Positions 1-10,092 are shown, counted from the stretch's first letter. The stretch is DNA of 64,000 nt from Rapana venosa (GCA_028751875.1 CM054138.1:45280813-45344812); one strand, 5' to 3'. Numbers and translations are program-made. The notes: generated by a model from the letters alone, not told the origin.

Positions 1-345
1 CTCACAAAGGCGCACGTTCTCTCCACTTTACAGTCACACTCAAGATTTCAATCATATACTCTCATTTATTCTATTACATCAATCTGTCACATAAATATTT
101 TTCCAATAATCATAAGAAACAGAAATTAATTGTATATTCAATATGTACAATTCATTCAACCCAAAACAGTTTCCAGTTCACTTTATCCGGGTCAATACTA
201 CATTATATTTTAGTTCACTAGGGAACTTAAATTCCCAAAAGTCCATCAACTTCCTGCCTCTCTAGCACAATGAAGTTTAATTAATACAATTCAAGTGATT
301 CCACAAAGTTCTTGTAGACAAGACAGTTTTTAAGCTCTCTGGATC
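1..345. other. Unassigned AT-rich sequence
   Basis: No ORF, RNA-like structure or repeat shared with the rest of the window was seen here. It runs into a CA/TA microsatellite. Confidence 0.5.
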
Positions 346-348
346 AGA

Positions 349-396
349 TAAACACACACACACACACACACATATTATATATTATATATTATATAT

Positions 397-464
<68 letters not shown>

Positions 465-470
465 TATATA
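349..470. repeat. (CA)n-(TA)n compound microsatellite
   Basis: A short CA run is followed by about 100 bases of alternating TA with TATTATA interruptions. The AT tract is self-complementary and could extrude a cruciform. No gene function is implied. Confidence 0.95.
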
Positions 471-679
471 ATGTCCAATTCTGGCATTATGTACAGAAAA
501 AAATCCAACATATTCACAGTTGCAAAACAATACCAAAGGAACAGACACAGGTCTGTTACATATGTTTTGTTTTGTTTGTTTGCTTCAGTACTGGGCGAAG
601 GCTGAAGAAAGACCAGCCTGGAGAAAACTTTCGACTAATGCATCCTTCGAGTTCCCTCGACCTCTATCTAGGTCCAGCA

Positions 680-698
680 AATGATGAAGATGATGGTG

Positions 699-730
<32 letters not shown>

Positions 731-935
731 GATGATGATGATGAAGGGGGTGATGGTGATGATGATGAGAATGATGATGGTGATGATGAGGATGATGGTG
801 AGGATGATGTTATGGGATGATGATGATGATAATGATGATGATGGTGTTGAGGATGAGGATGATGGTAAGGAGGAGGATTATGATGATAGGGATGATGATG
901 ATGACGACGAGAATGATGATGATGAGGAGGAGGAT
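680..935. repeat. (GAT)n trinucleotide microsatellite
   Basis: Imperfect GAT/GAC/GAG triplet repeat ending in a G run. It is open in several frames (poly-Asp, poly-Met and, on the reverse strand, poly-Ser), which is the expected artefact of a triplet repeat. I do not call a gene. Confidence 0.95.
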
Positions 936-1029
936 TGGGGGGGGGGGTGTTTTACTTTGCTGGCCAAACTGTCTCTAGACATCATTTTTTCCCCTCGCTG
1001 TTGTTGTTGATGTTCTTTTTCAAATGCAT

Positions 1030-1255
1030 TTTGTGGAGTTAACATCAGTGCCGCCGACTCCACTCCCCATTAACTCCTTCAGGTGAGACTATAAGCCGAG
1101 GTCTCGTGTGCGAACGCACGCAGAACATCTTACGCACACGTTAAAACCCTTTCCACCTTTTTATTTTATTGGGCTTTAAAAATTCGAAGATAATGGAATA
1201 AGCATTAGAAGAGCAGGCTATCGTGTGGGGGTGGGAATGGATTACCAACTCCCCA
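1030..1255 (+). mobile_element. SINE-A fragment with an inverted tail piece inside
   Basis: The part to about 1,140 matches the core of SINE-A (see the full copy at 43,925-44,276): the motif GAGTTAACATCAGTGCCG, then ATAAGCCGAGGTC and CGCACACGTTAAAA. Between about 1,160 and 1,206 lies a SINE-A tail in the opposite orientation (GATAATGGAATAAGCA). The forward tail then resumes near 1,207 with a GAGCAGGCTATCGTGTG-like stretch. The copy is therefore a mosaic. Confidence 0.7.
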
Positions 1256-1307
1256 CCCCCAACCCCAAACCAAACCAAATAAAAAAACAAAAACGCATGA
1301 ACACTGG

Positions 1308-1400
1308 TGTTTAGATATCATTCCGGAACTCGAAATGCGGCTACCTGAATGGTGGGCAAAATTGCTGAACTTTGGAGCTCTGCTCTATCCCAGGAACGAA
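1308..1400 (+). mobile_element. SINE-E 3' fragment
   Basis: Carries the AATGCGGCTACCTGAATGG and GGAGCTCTGCTC signatures found at 8,300-8,400, at 32,815-32,925 and, inverted, at 12,695-12,810. The tRNA-like head is missing. Confidence 0.6.
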
Positions 1401-1514
1401 AAACAAACCCGTTTTCTGTGACAGACAGGGGTCAGTCTGGTCTGTCTATGGGCAAAGGCTGGGGGACAGAGAGGACTGTTTAAATGTTGAGGATATTCTT
1501 CTGTACACCACTAT

Positions 1515-1923
1515 CAGTCATGGCAGATTTCTCTTCATGAAAATTGGGCTGCTGACTCCGGGGGAGAACGCATCGCCACAAGACCAGCGCCACCCATATC
1601 TTTTTGGGTATAATTTCCTGTTTGCATTTGTTTCCCTGTCAGTGTTTTTTTTTGCTTTTGTTTTTATTTTTATTTACTTATTTGTTTGTTTATCTTTTAT
1701 ATTATTATTATTATTATTTTTTTATATATTATTTTTATGATTATTTTACAAATCATTATTATCCTTTTACACAATTTTGCGGGGGCAATTCTCTTGTTGC
1801 TGTGGTTTCTTTTGAATGTGTTTTGGACACGGGACGTCGGTTCATCGCCTCATCCGAAAGGCTAGCGCTTAGACCATCACTGACAGTGTAGTGGGTGGGA
1901 AAAGGTGCAGGTTCAAACCGACA
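1515..1923 (-). mobile_element. SINE-B copy, diverged
   Basis: On the minus strand this follows the SINE-B order of the 17,278-17,708 copy: a head ending in a GGTTTGAACC-like B box, the core (GGATGAGGCGATGAACCGACG-like), the AGAGAATTGCCCC-like stretch, then TGGCGCTGGTCTTGTGGCGA and GGGAGTCAGCAGCCCAATTTTC. An AT-rich insertion, (TTATTA)n, sits in the middle. Confidence 0.75.
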
Positions 1924-1925
1924 CA

Positions 1926-2095
1926 GATGGGGGAGAGGGTAGCCTAGTGATTAGAGCGTTGCGCTCGTGATCTGATGGCCTGGGTTTAAGCCACCGCCGA
2001 GGTGCCTGTTCGAGGGTATTTTTTCCCCTTGAGTTAACATCAGTAAGGACTCCACTCCCACCGAAAGTCTTTTCGGATGAGATATTACCCTTAGC
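1926..2095 (+). mobile_element. SINE-A, 5' half with tRNA-like head
   Basis: The head contains an A-box-like GGGTAGCCTAGTGATTAGAG. The B-box region (GGGTTTAAGCC) has decayed. The core starts at GAGTTAACATCAGT and stops after TTCGGATGAGATATTA. The tail is absent, so the copy is truncated. Confidence 0.75.
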
Positions 2096-2925
2096 CTATT
2101 GTTGACCATATCACAGCACTAAAATCATTAATCCACACATTTAGATACATTCTACTCGCTTTTATTTTGAAATATCTCTTTTTCCCTTCTGACTAGCAGC
2201 GCCTTTGACACAAAGAGCCTTCTCACTTACGTCCCGTTGGAAAGGGCAGGTTTTAACCCCGTGGGGATGCCGGGTCCTAGTCTGTTTTAAAGAGCATTCC
2301 CTCGTTCTAAAATGGCATGGGTTGAATTCTTCTTTTCTATCCCTCCCTGTGCTGTTCGATGTATTTTTTCTTCCTTGGTTCATATAAGGACTCCATCTCG
2401 AAGTCTTTTCTGCTTCCTGGCCTATTCTTGCCTTTTTTTTCCAAGAGAAAGACTTAAAAGATTTTCTCTCCTTCTTGTTTGAAATTCGTGTCTGGCTTTT
2501 GACTTAGCAGCGCCTTTGACACATGAGCTTACTTCATTTTCCCCTTCAATACAGATTTTCAATAGTGGCTCCGGGGCCGTCGAAAACAGAAACCCCACCT
2601 TTAGCATTATGAACCCAGCCCTCCACCTGGTTTAGTTCCTTCTTCTAGCATTTCAGACACTATTTCTCGTTGTTTTGTAACCTGGTCCATTCTGCCTTTT
2701 AGAAGACTAAGGTCCTATGCGAATCGGATGTGCTAGGGCCTATTTCGTTTCACGCTCTAACGCGTTTTCGCTTATATGACTAATAAACAATAGTTTGCTG
2801 TCTCAGCTTCGACGACGTGGTCGAAAAACCCTTTCTTTGACAAAGTCACGGGTCTGCTATCTTCAAATTCCAAAACATGATTCAACATTTGCAATGAAAG
2901 CAACTGCATAGTGGGTCCATAACAA
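2095..2925. other. Unassigned intergenic sequence
   Basis: No coding feature is supported. An 18-base direct repeat, AGCAGCGCCTTTGACACA, occurs at 2,195-2,212 and 2,505-2,522 within otherwise similar T-rich surroundings, suggesting an old local duplication of about 310 bp. Confidence 0.5.
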
Positions 2926-3200
2926 ACTCCTTTTTCTTTCACTCTCTACACTGCTCCACTTCGGCATACAATCAAGTTAAATAACCACTTTAATGAAAAG
3001 TATCTAGGATTCTTTTCTGGAAAACACCTTTCTCATGCAATAATTCATACCGCCTGCCAGTTCCTGCTATTAGCAGTTGCACCGGCCACGCTATAGGGCC
3101 AATTCGAAAACTCTGTCCACAGATAACAATCCAAGCAGTCAATTCGGCAATACTTCAGTTATATCTGTCTCTGTAAAGTTTGTGGTTTTCTTTTAGGGAC
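2925..3200 (+). mobile_element. Relic of X-family (CR1/L2-like) LINE RT region
   Basis: The sequence CACTCTCTACACTGCTCCACT, and 180 bases later AATTCGGCAATACTTCAGTT, are collinear with 25,070-25,360 of the intact X1 element, at a similar spacing. Everything between is heavily decayed and no reading frame remains. Confidence 0.5.
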
Positions 3201-3429
3201 ACTTTCCAGCAATACTTAGCACCCGGTCCCAGTCGCTATATCAGTTAGGGTATGGGGCAATTCAAATTTGCATAGGCATAAGCTGTAACCCTTTCTTTGC
3301 TTTTGGAAATTTGCACTCCTTAGTGGTTCAAGTTTGCTGATTGCAAAAATATGAATTAAAGCGTGTGAGGGAGTGAAGGAGGAGGTTGAGAGCGGGGATA
3401 GCAGTGTGCAGAAATGAAGACATGAAAGA

Positions 3430-3925
3430 ATTCAGAGGTGCGATCAAAATGAGATAGCGGAGAAAAGAGAGAGAGAAAAAGGGAGGGAGAGAGAGAAAAG
3501 AGAGAGAGAGAGAGAGAGAAGAGAAAGCGAGAGAAAGAGAGAGAGGGAGAGGAGAGGGGAGGGAGAAAGAGAGAGAGGAGAGGGAGGGAGAGAGAGAGAG
3601 GTAGGGAGGGAGGGAGAGAACTCTGACTCATAGAGGAGGAGAATTAAGGAGAGAGAGAGAGAGAGAAGAGAGAGAGGGGGAGGAAAGAGATAGATGGAGG
3701 GAGGGAGAGAACTCTGAACTCAGAGAGGAGAGAGGAATGAGAGAGAGAGAGAGAAAAGAGAGAGATGAGAGGAGAAGATGAGAGGGAGGAGAGGAGAGAC
3801 GAGAGAGAGAGAGAGAGAGAATTAAGAGAGAGAGAGAAGAGAGAGAGAGAAGAGAGGAGAGAAGAGAGAGAGAGAGAGAGAAGAGACAGAGACAGAGACA
3901 GAGACAGAGACAGAGAGAGCTGGAA
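3430..3925. repeat. Long (GA)n microsatellite with embedded ACTCTGA motifs
   Basis: About 500 bases of imperfect GA repeat. Two internal GAGAACTCTGA motifs (about 3,617 and 3,707) resemble, in reverse orientation, the TTCAGAGTTC junction that ends Y-type LINEs at 31,000 and 49,820. All ORFs over it are repeat shadows. Confidence 0.9.
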
Positions 3926-3951
3926 CGAAGTCAGTTGAAAAATAAGCAGTG

Positions 3952-3952
<1 letters not shown>

Positions 3953-4002
<50 letters not shown>

Positions 4003-4006
4003 CGAC
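3953..4006. repeat. (GACA)n microsatellite
   Basis: A tetranucleotide tract of about 13 units immediately after the GA array. Confidence 0.95.
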
Positions 4007-4208
4007 AGACCATGGTGCACACCTGCTTGCATACTTGCACTCTTGACATACGACATAAGTCACTGGCATAATTATGCATTTATCATTTGTTTATTTTTCT
4101 TCTAAATCTTAGTAGTATCCTTGTAGCAGTATCATCACCATCAGCAGCGGTATAGCAGCGTGTGGTTGTAGTGTTCAGTTGATTGACCTCGTCATTAGTT
4201 TTCCTTGA

Positions 4209-4330
4209 GTCTGTGTGCGTGCATGTACTTACGTGCGTGCGTGCATGTGTGCGTGCGTGTGCGTGCATGTGCTTACGTACGTGCGTGTATTTATTTATTT
4301 AATTTATTTATTCTTTTTATATCAATGTGT

Positions 4331-4362
<32 letters not shown>

Positions 4363-4412
4363 ACGTGCATGTGTGTGTATGCGTGCGTGCGTGTGTGCAT
4401 GCGGCGTGTATG
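4209..4412. repeat. GTGC/GT-rich microsatellite
   Basis: Imperfect GTGCGTGC and GTGT tract broken by a short (TTTA)n. ORFs on both strands are Cys/Val or Thr/His shadows. Confidence 0.9.
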
Positions 4413-4879
4413 TGTCTGTATAAATCATCAGGAAAGGAGGTGGGATAGGGTAGATGGGTGACAGAGTCAGTGTCTTGCCTGTTTTCTGTCTACCCGTCCC
4501 ATTCTCCTGCCTTTTTTTTTTATATATAAAAAGCAAATCTTAAAATATTTTCCTATAAACTTTTTAAAAAAAAGAGCTGCCCGAAAAGTCAGACACTGTC
4601 GGCCGAATCTAGCAGGCAGACCTCCTGCAGAGTGACAAGCCCAGGAGAAGACCAGGCACTGCGCATTCTACCCACTGTGGCCATTGCAAACAGCAGGTTT
4701 GGGTTTGAGAATGGGATCTTTTGATAACAATATGACTCCTACCCCAGCCTCCCCCCCCCCCCCCCCCGCGTGTCTCTCTCGAGAACAACCACCACCCCCT
4801 TCCCAACGTTAAAAAATGAGTGCTTATTCCATTGTCCTCGAAAAAAACCCATATTAATATAAAAAAATGTAAAAAAAAA

Positions 4880-5040
4880 ACATGTTTAGCTTTTCGAAAG
4901 AGTAGGCCCTTGTGTAACGGTGGGAACAGATGAGAAAAACTTTCAAAATCTTACACACAGGGTAACTTATTTTTTTAAAAAGGCACATGAGTGCTTATTT
5001 CATCATCCTAGATATTAAAGAAAATAGATATGAAATAGAT
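4880..5040 (+). mobile_element. SINE-A tail fragment
   Basis: AAAGAGTAGGCCCTTGTGTAA, GGTGGGAACAGATGA and GAGTGCTTATTTCAT match the 3' part of SINE-A at 49,150-49,300. The head and core are missing. Confidence 0.7.
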
Positions 5041-5269
5041 TACTCGCCTCCACCCCCTACCCCCACCCCCCCTCCCCCCAGCCACTAACCTGGTTTATAC
5101 CACAATATTTACAAACTCATGATGATATACCTTTATATGTACACGACAATAAATCAAACACACAATTAGGGCACCCAAAGCATGTGAAACAGTCATTCTA
5201 ATTTCCTTGAAAGCTTTATAGCAGCGAGATCCGGTCAGATCTTTTGGAAGCTTTGGTCCTACATGGAAG

Positions 5270-5367
<98 letters not shown>

Positions 5368-5402
5368 CGTGCGTGAGTGCGCGTGTGTGTGTATGTGTGT
5401 GA
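5270..5402. repeat. (GT)n microsatellite
   Basis: About 125 bases of GT, turning into GTGC and GCGT at the right end. Confidence 0.95.
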
Positions 5403-5599
5403 AAATCTCACTATAAAGAACAGGAAACAAGCAGCATTGCATGAGTCTTCAGAATAGAAATCACAGTTAAATGATGAATCTTAGGGGGCCATCACAGAGA
5501 GTAAGCTTACCAGCAGACAAATTGAAGAAAAAAAATGACCAGTATGTAGATTAGTAGACACATTGATGAACCGACAACAGACCAATAAATAGGTGGGGT

Positions 5600-5725
5600 G
5601 ATAGGGAGAGGGGAGAGAGAGAGGGAGAGGGGGAGAGAGAGAGAGGGGGGGGAGAGAGAGAGAGAGGGGAGGAGAGAGAGAGAGAGAGGAGGAGAGGAGA
5701 GAGAGAGAGAGGAGAGGAGAGAGAG

Positions 5726-5763
<38 letters not shown>

Positions 5764-5806
5764 GAGAGAGAGGAGAGAGAGAGAGAGAGAGAGAGCAGGA
5801 GAGAGT
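5600..5806. repeat. (GA)n microsatellite
   Basis: Imperfect GA/GGA tract of about 200 bases. Overlapping ORFs on both strands (Arg/Glu and Ser/Leu) are shadows. Confidence 0.95.
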
Positions 5807-6543
5807 AAGAATTTAGTAACCAACTAGCTAGACATTGAAAGGATATTTTTAAAAGCCCATCCTTTGCAGGCAAGTTCAGAACAGCATTAAACAACGTTTA
5901 AATGACAAAGAGTCCTATATAAAAAAAACGTATTTGCAAACAAATTCAGAGCAGCACTAAACAAGCCCTTACTCTCACTTTTCCTTCCCCACCAAACAGC
6001 CAGACTTCTGTTCACAGTCACAGTTGTTTTTTTTGAGGTAACGAAAAGAGCAACGGTCAGGGCATGACAGTCGTAGATCATACATGACTGATGAATTGTG
6101 GTGAACAACATTTTCAAAAGTTACTGTTCATCATGATGTACCACCTTCATCTTCAGCGACAACACACGTTTCCTCGCGCAGGATAAAAAAAAAACGCGGT
6201 AAAGTTACACTAAAAAAAACCCAGGAGACATTTGTTAAAAGAAAAAAGTATGGATAAGTCTGGGACGGTTCCGAGTGAAAGAGGCAAGCTCCTAAAAAGT
6301 GTTCCTGGTTCTGCTGCTCAAAGTCATACGAAAAGAAACACACCGTCACCACAACGTCAGTTCCAACAAGTAGGGCCTACCTTCAGTTCAGAACACATCA
6401 CATCTCCTTGCCAGGATGAGTTGCACAACTGGATAAAACGGGAAGCGTTTCTAAGACCAACAGTAAACGTCTCTAGAACTGTTCATATAACACAGCCAAA
6501 AGAAGGGGGGGGGGGGTGGCCGCTGGGAAATCCTCCTTCCTCA
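5806..6543. other. Flank of the heptad-repeat ORF
   Basis: No repeat family or conserved protein was recognised. An open frame on the plus strand at 6,232-6,558 has no supporting signal. A G run (about 6,506-6,516) sits just beyond the end of the minus-strand ORF at 6,544. Confidence 0.4.
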
Positions 6544-7746
6544 TCACACAGTGGGTGAAGCAAAGCCACCCTGGAGCTGCAACGTCGGCCACGTGAAGCG
6601 CCTCGGTCTACAAGTGATGCGGTGATCCTCCGCTATCTTCTGGTGATCCTCCGCTATCTTCTGGTGATCCTCCGCTATCTTGCGGTGATCCTCCATTATC
6701 TTGCGGTGATCCTCCATTATCTTCTGGTGATCCTCCGCTATCTTCTGGTGATCCTCCGCTATCTTGTGGTGATCCTCCACTACCTTCTGGTGATCCTCCA
6801 TTATCTTGCGGTGATCCTCCATTATCTTGTGGTGATCCTCCGCTATCTTCTGGTGATCCTCCGCTATCTTCTGGTGATCATCCGCTATCTTGTGGTGATC
6901 CTCCACTACCTTCTGGTGATCCTCCATTATCTTGCGGTGATCCTCCATTATCTTGTGGTGATCTTCCGCTATCTTCTGGTGATCCTCCACTATCTTGTGG
7001 TGATCCTCCACTACCTTCTGGTGATCCTCCATTATCTTGTGGTGATCCTCTGCTATCTTCTGGTGATCCTCCGCTATCTTCTGGTGATTATCCGCTATCT
7101 TCCGGTGATCCTCCACTATCTTCTGTTGATCCTCCGCTATCTTCTGGTGACTCTCCACTATCTTCTGGTAATCATCCATTATCTTGCGGTGATCCTCCAT
7201 TATCTTGTAGGGATCCTTCCCTATCTTGTGGTAATCTTCCACTCTCTCTCTGCAGTCTTGCAGCACCTGCTGGCAAGTGCGGAACATGGTCTTCAGGCCA
7301 TCGCCATCATCACCATCGTCATCATCGTCAACATCTAACCTTTCCTGAAGCTCGGCCATTTCCTGTTCTGCGTGATGGAGAAGAGCCCAGGCCAACACCA
7401 GCTGTCTCTCCGGCCCTTCTTGAAACCTCACAGGCACCAGCTTCAGCTGCATCTTCAAGGCAGTCTCCAGGCACCGCTCAACGCCGCAATAATCTGAAGC
7501 TATGTGCATCCAGGTCAGTTGATCTGTCCGCCGTCTGTGTGCCTGCTCGGGGGTTGTGGATGGAGGGCTCGGAGCCTGGTCTTGCCCAGGCAGGGCTGGT
7601 CTTCTCTCCGGGTGGATCATTTCCTCTAGCGGTGCTTTCGCTAACCAGAGGCGGAAAGGAGGCTTGGATGCCAGGTCTGGGTACTGGCTGGTGACAGCTC
7701 TGGCAAACTGTGTGCATCGACTGTTCTGAGGAAAGGTGTGAGCCAT
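6544..7746 (-). CDS. Heptad-repeat protein, function unknown
   Basis: A 400-codon uninterrupted ORF with ATG at 7,746 and TGA at 6,546-6,544. Residues 1-80 are Pro/Arg-rich. Residues 80-140 look helical (with EAEQEMAELQERLD-like character). Residues 139-150 are an Asp/Gly-rich acidic run. From about residue 169 to 375 come 29 full heptads and a partial thirtieth, of the form [A/M/V]-E-D-H-[Q/H/R]-K-[I/V]. A 25-residue Arg/Trp-containing tail follows. The first eight heptads are irregular and the rest are homogenised, with a six-heptad higher-order unit. The DNA is a 21-bp minisatellite, a multiple of three, so the frame is kept. Charged heptads with adjacent Ile and Ala/Met suggest a long helix or coiled coil, but the spacing is not the canonical a/d pattern. 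No introns, transmembrane segment or signal peptide are seen. I do not recognise the family. It could be a lineage-specific gene, a retrocopy, or a fortuitously open minisatellite. The non-repeat N-terminus of some 168 codons argues mildly for a real gene. Confidence 0.55.
   Translation of the reverse strand: MAHTFPQNSRCTQFARAVTSQYPDLASKPPFRLWLAKAPLEEMIHPERRPALPGQDQAPSPPSTTPEQAHRRRTDQLTWMHIASDYCGVERCLETALKMQLKLVPVRFQEGPERQLVLAWALLHHAEQEMAELQERLDVDDDDDGDDGDGLKTMFRTCQQVLQDCRERVEDYHKIGKDPYKIMEDHRKIMDDYQKIVESHQKIAEDQQKIVEDHRKIADNHQKIAEDHQKIAEDHHKIMEDHQKVVEDHHKIVEDHQKIAEDHHKIMEDHRKIMEDHQKVVEDHHKIADDHQKIAEDHQKIAEDHHKIMEDHRKIMEDHQKVVEDHHKIAEDHQKIAEDHQKIMEDHRKIMEDHRKIAEDHQKIAEDHQKIAEDHRITCRPRRFTWPTLQLQGGFASPTV
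6622..7232. repeat. 21-bp coding minisatellite, about 29 units
   Basis: Plus-strand unit is approximately GGTGATCCTCCGCTATCTTCT. Units alternate in fixed order, giving a higher-order period of 126 bp (six units) in the central part. The array is also open on the plus strand (6,622-7,338), reading ILRYLLV-like heptads. That follows from the unit lacking stops and is not evidence for a second gene. Confidence 0.9.
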
Positions 7747-8017
7747 AGTGTTGACGAGTCACTGTTGTACGGTTTTCACCTTGTAGCTCGGAGGGGTATA
7801 GCAGGAAATCTGCAGGTGCGCCACTCAGTACAGAGGATGCAGAGGTAGTGAGGAACAGCGAAGGTGTGACAACAAGCCAGTGTAGGTGTGTCAGTCCATG
7901 TTCATGGGATTCAAATACAAACAGCTCATCCAACAGCACTCACCTTCTGCTTTGCACGCAGTTTAGGCTTCAGAAGTGTTACACGTGACAAACTCAAGGA
8001 GAGAATTCACACACCAT

Positions 8018-8410
8018 GACAGTGAGGGACGCTGTGGCCGAGTGGTCAAGACCGTTTGACTTTCAAAACCGGGAGTCCATGAAGTCGTGGGTTCGGATCT
8101 CTGCTGCGGCGTCTGGTGAATTACGGGTGGGCATTTTTATGACCTTCCAAGTCAACTGCAAGTGCAGACATGCCAGTGACTTAATCCCCGCCGTGTATGT
8201 TGAACACATACAGAAGATCAAATATTGACGGTAAAGATCACATAGTTCTGCCAGTGTTCGGGGAGTTACTGAAACACGAACAAACCCAGCATACGTCCCC
8301 GAAGTTGGAATGCGGCTACTTTCATGGGGAGAAAAACCGGTGGCATGTGCAACATCTCACCAGTGGTGAACCTCAGAGCTTTAGCCCAGAAACAGAAAAA
8401 AAGCAAAAGC
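8018..8410 (+). mobile_element. SINE-E, full-length, tRNA-Ser-like head
   Basis: The head at about 8,028-8,113 starts GACGCTGTGGCCGAGTGGTC, an A box of the serine/leucine tRNA type, and contains GGGTTCGGATC near a B box. Seven bases, GACGCTG, can pair with the closing CGGCGTC. The anticodon stem and T stem pair poorly, so it is not a functional tRNA. The body carries CCGAAGTTGGAATGCGGCTAC and the tail ACCAGTGGTGAACCTCAGAGC, both of which recur at 1,308, 12,695 (inverted), 32,815 and 42,775. This is the only copy in the window that includes the head. The 3' limit near 8,410 is approximate. Confidence 0.75.
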
Positions 8411-8859
8411 CGCCCTGTATCCTGGCTTTGGTCTGTGTCCCAATTTTTCTTCCTGTTCCTGTCTGTCTCCGCCATCAGGTGGCTGTGGTTCTGTCTCTCT
8501 TACGCCAGAATGATTACTCTGCTTGGCCCAGGCCAAAAGCTGTGTCAGTTGTCTGATGTAATCAAAGTGCCAAGGCCTCCATGAATTAAAATGTTGTTTT
8601 GTTGACAGATGTTATGTTGAGATTGTCTTCAGCCATGACAAGTTCTTCACATAGCAACCTGCGCTCTCCTTTTTAAGAAGAAAAATCCTCTGAAGTCGGA
8701 GTCTGGCTGTCTATATATGGCGAGGTACTTAAAAACAGTCATACAGGCAAACTTCTCATTCGGTGTGCAATTTTAACTTCACAGTGATTCCCAGGTGGGA
8801 TGAGTGAGTCGCAGTGCACATTCTGGGTGACCCCCAAACTGCTAAGCTGGGGAATGCGC

Positions 8860-8860
<1 letters not shown>
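8410..8860. other. Unassigned sequence between repeats
   Basis: No coding feature or shared repeat was identified. A (CAA)n run at 8,860-8,898 follows. Confidence 0.4.
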
Positions 8861-8890
<30 letters not shown>

Positions 8891-8898
8891 GCAACAAC
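8860..8898. repeat. (CAA)n microsatellite
   Basis: About ten CAA triplets with two interruptions. Confidence 0.95.
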
Positions 8899-9134
8899 AT
8901 TACTTTTCTTATTTATTTATCTACCGATTTCACACCCCTACTTTTCCAGTATATTTCCTTGTTTTTCTCCCTCTCCTTTGATGGTATCTTTAATAGACCA
9001 CCGGACTGTTGTTTTATTCTGTGAAAGCAGTAACGCCTCTGATATGTAGAGATGTCTCTCTTTTAAGGCATCAGGACAACAACAAACAAACCATCATCCA
9101 GATCTGTGACGATACTTTTGCGCCAGAAACATTT

Positions 9135-9161
9135 CCCCCATCCACTATAGTGTGAGTGCTA

Positions 9162-9192
<31 letters not shown>

Positions 9193-9425
9193 CGTGTGAA
9201 ACGCGCATTTAGCGCACGTCAAAGAATCCACGGCAACAAGAGAGTTGCCCCTGGCAAGAAACTATAGAAAAAAAAACTCCACTGTGAAAGGGCAACTTAT
9301 ACCTATGCATGCAGAAACAAGGAAAAAAATAATGTGTGGCGCTGCTATTGTGGCGACGGGGCACTCTTCGGGGAGAGCAGCCCGAATTTCTCGCAAAAAA
9401 AATCTGCCGTGTACAATACATTAAT
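9135..9425 (+). mobile_element. SINE-B, head-truncated
   Basis: Begins at the CATCCACTAT stretch and contains the core CTTTCGGATGAGACGATAAA. It then has GCACGTCAAAGAATCCACGG, AGAGAGTTGCCCCTGGCAA, a GGCGCTGCTATTGTGGCGAC block and GGGGAGAGCAGCCCGAATTT. The tRNA-like head and the final tail are missing. Confidence 0.8.
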
Positions 9426-9517
9426 CAGAGTTCGAATCTCATGACTTAGGTCGTGTATTCTTTCTACCGCAAAGTACTGATGGTATATATATATATAACT
9501 ATATATTCAGGGCGGTT

Positions 9518-9519
<2 letters not shown>

Positions 9520-9577
<58 letters not shown>
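9520..9577. repeat. (CT)n microsatellite
   Basis: About 28 CT units with one CG substitution. Confidence 0.95.
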
Positions 9578-9579
9578 CT

Positions 9580-9850
9580 CTCTCTGTGTGACATTAAGTG
9601 CCTGACAAGTCAGGCCCAGCGCATCCGACTTCAGCTTGGGAGAGAATCGTTGTCTTTCAAGTATTTCTGAGAATAAAAGGCAGGAGAATGGACCAAGAAG
9701 GCAGGACATAGACAAGGAGGAGGAGACAGGAAGAAAAGGAACAAGGTCGAAACAAAGAGAAGGATAGAAAAGAGGGAATTCTGAGCACAGAATTTCCATA
9801 ATGTGGGGATGCTATTTATACTGACAGGCCCCCCAGCATTCCCACGGGAA
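9580..9850 (+). repeat. Interspersed repeat D, copy 1
   Basis: Begins around AAGTGCCTGACAAGTCAGGC and includes TTGGGAGAGAATCGTTGTC, GGCAGGAGAATGGACCAAG and GACAGGAAGAAAAGGAACAAG, ending near GGGGATGCTATTTATACTGAC. The same order occurs at 16,258-16,393 and in the split copy at 18,390-18,567 plus 20,785-20,935. The class is unknown. No tRNA-like head and no ORF are evident. Confidence 0.75.
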
Positions 9851-10047
9851 AAGTCAGAATGCTTTTGACCAAGGGGACGTAAAGATCCCTTGTTTATGAA
9901 ATGCATGCAACATGTACCATTTATAGCAATATTTTTTTTGCGTGAGAGATGACACAAAACCAGCCAAAATCTCAAATCGTTCTCGTTTTCATTAAAACAG
10001 AAATCGGATATACCCGTTTCTCTATAACTTGACTCACCCCACACACG

Positions 10048-10092
10048 CACTCACGCACACACGCACACGCACACACACACACACACACACTT
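10048..10092. repeat. (CA)n microsatellite
   Basis: Short CA/CGCA tract. The surrounding 9,850-10,420 stretch shows no feature I can support. Confidence 0.85.

Noticed and set aside
681..1010. Poly-Asp / poly-Met protein
   Set aside because: A plain GAT triplet repeat, open in all frames.
3356..4079. Ser/Leu-rich and Cys/Val-rich ORFs on the minus strand
   Set aside because: They translate GA and GACA microsatellites. No non-repeat sequence supports them.
6622..7232. CRISPR-like array, because of regularly spaced short repeats
   Set aside because: Units are contiguous 21-bp tandem repeats without unique spacers, in a eukaryotic genome, and they keep a reading frame.
8028..8113. Functional tRNA-Ser or tRNA-Leu gene
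   Set aside because: The acceptor stem pairs, but the anticodon and T stems do not, and it heads a repeated SINE body.
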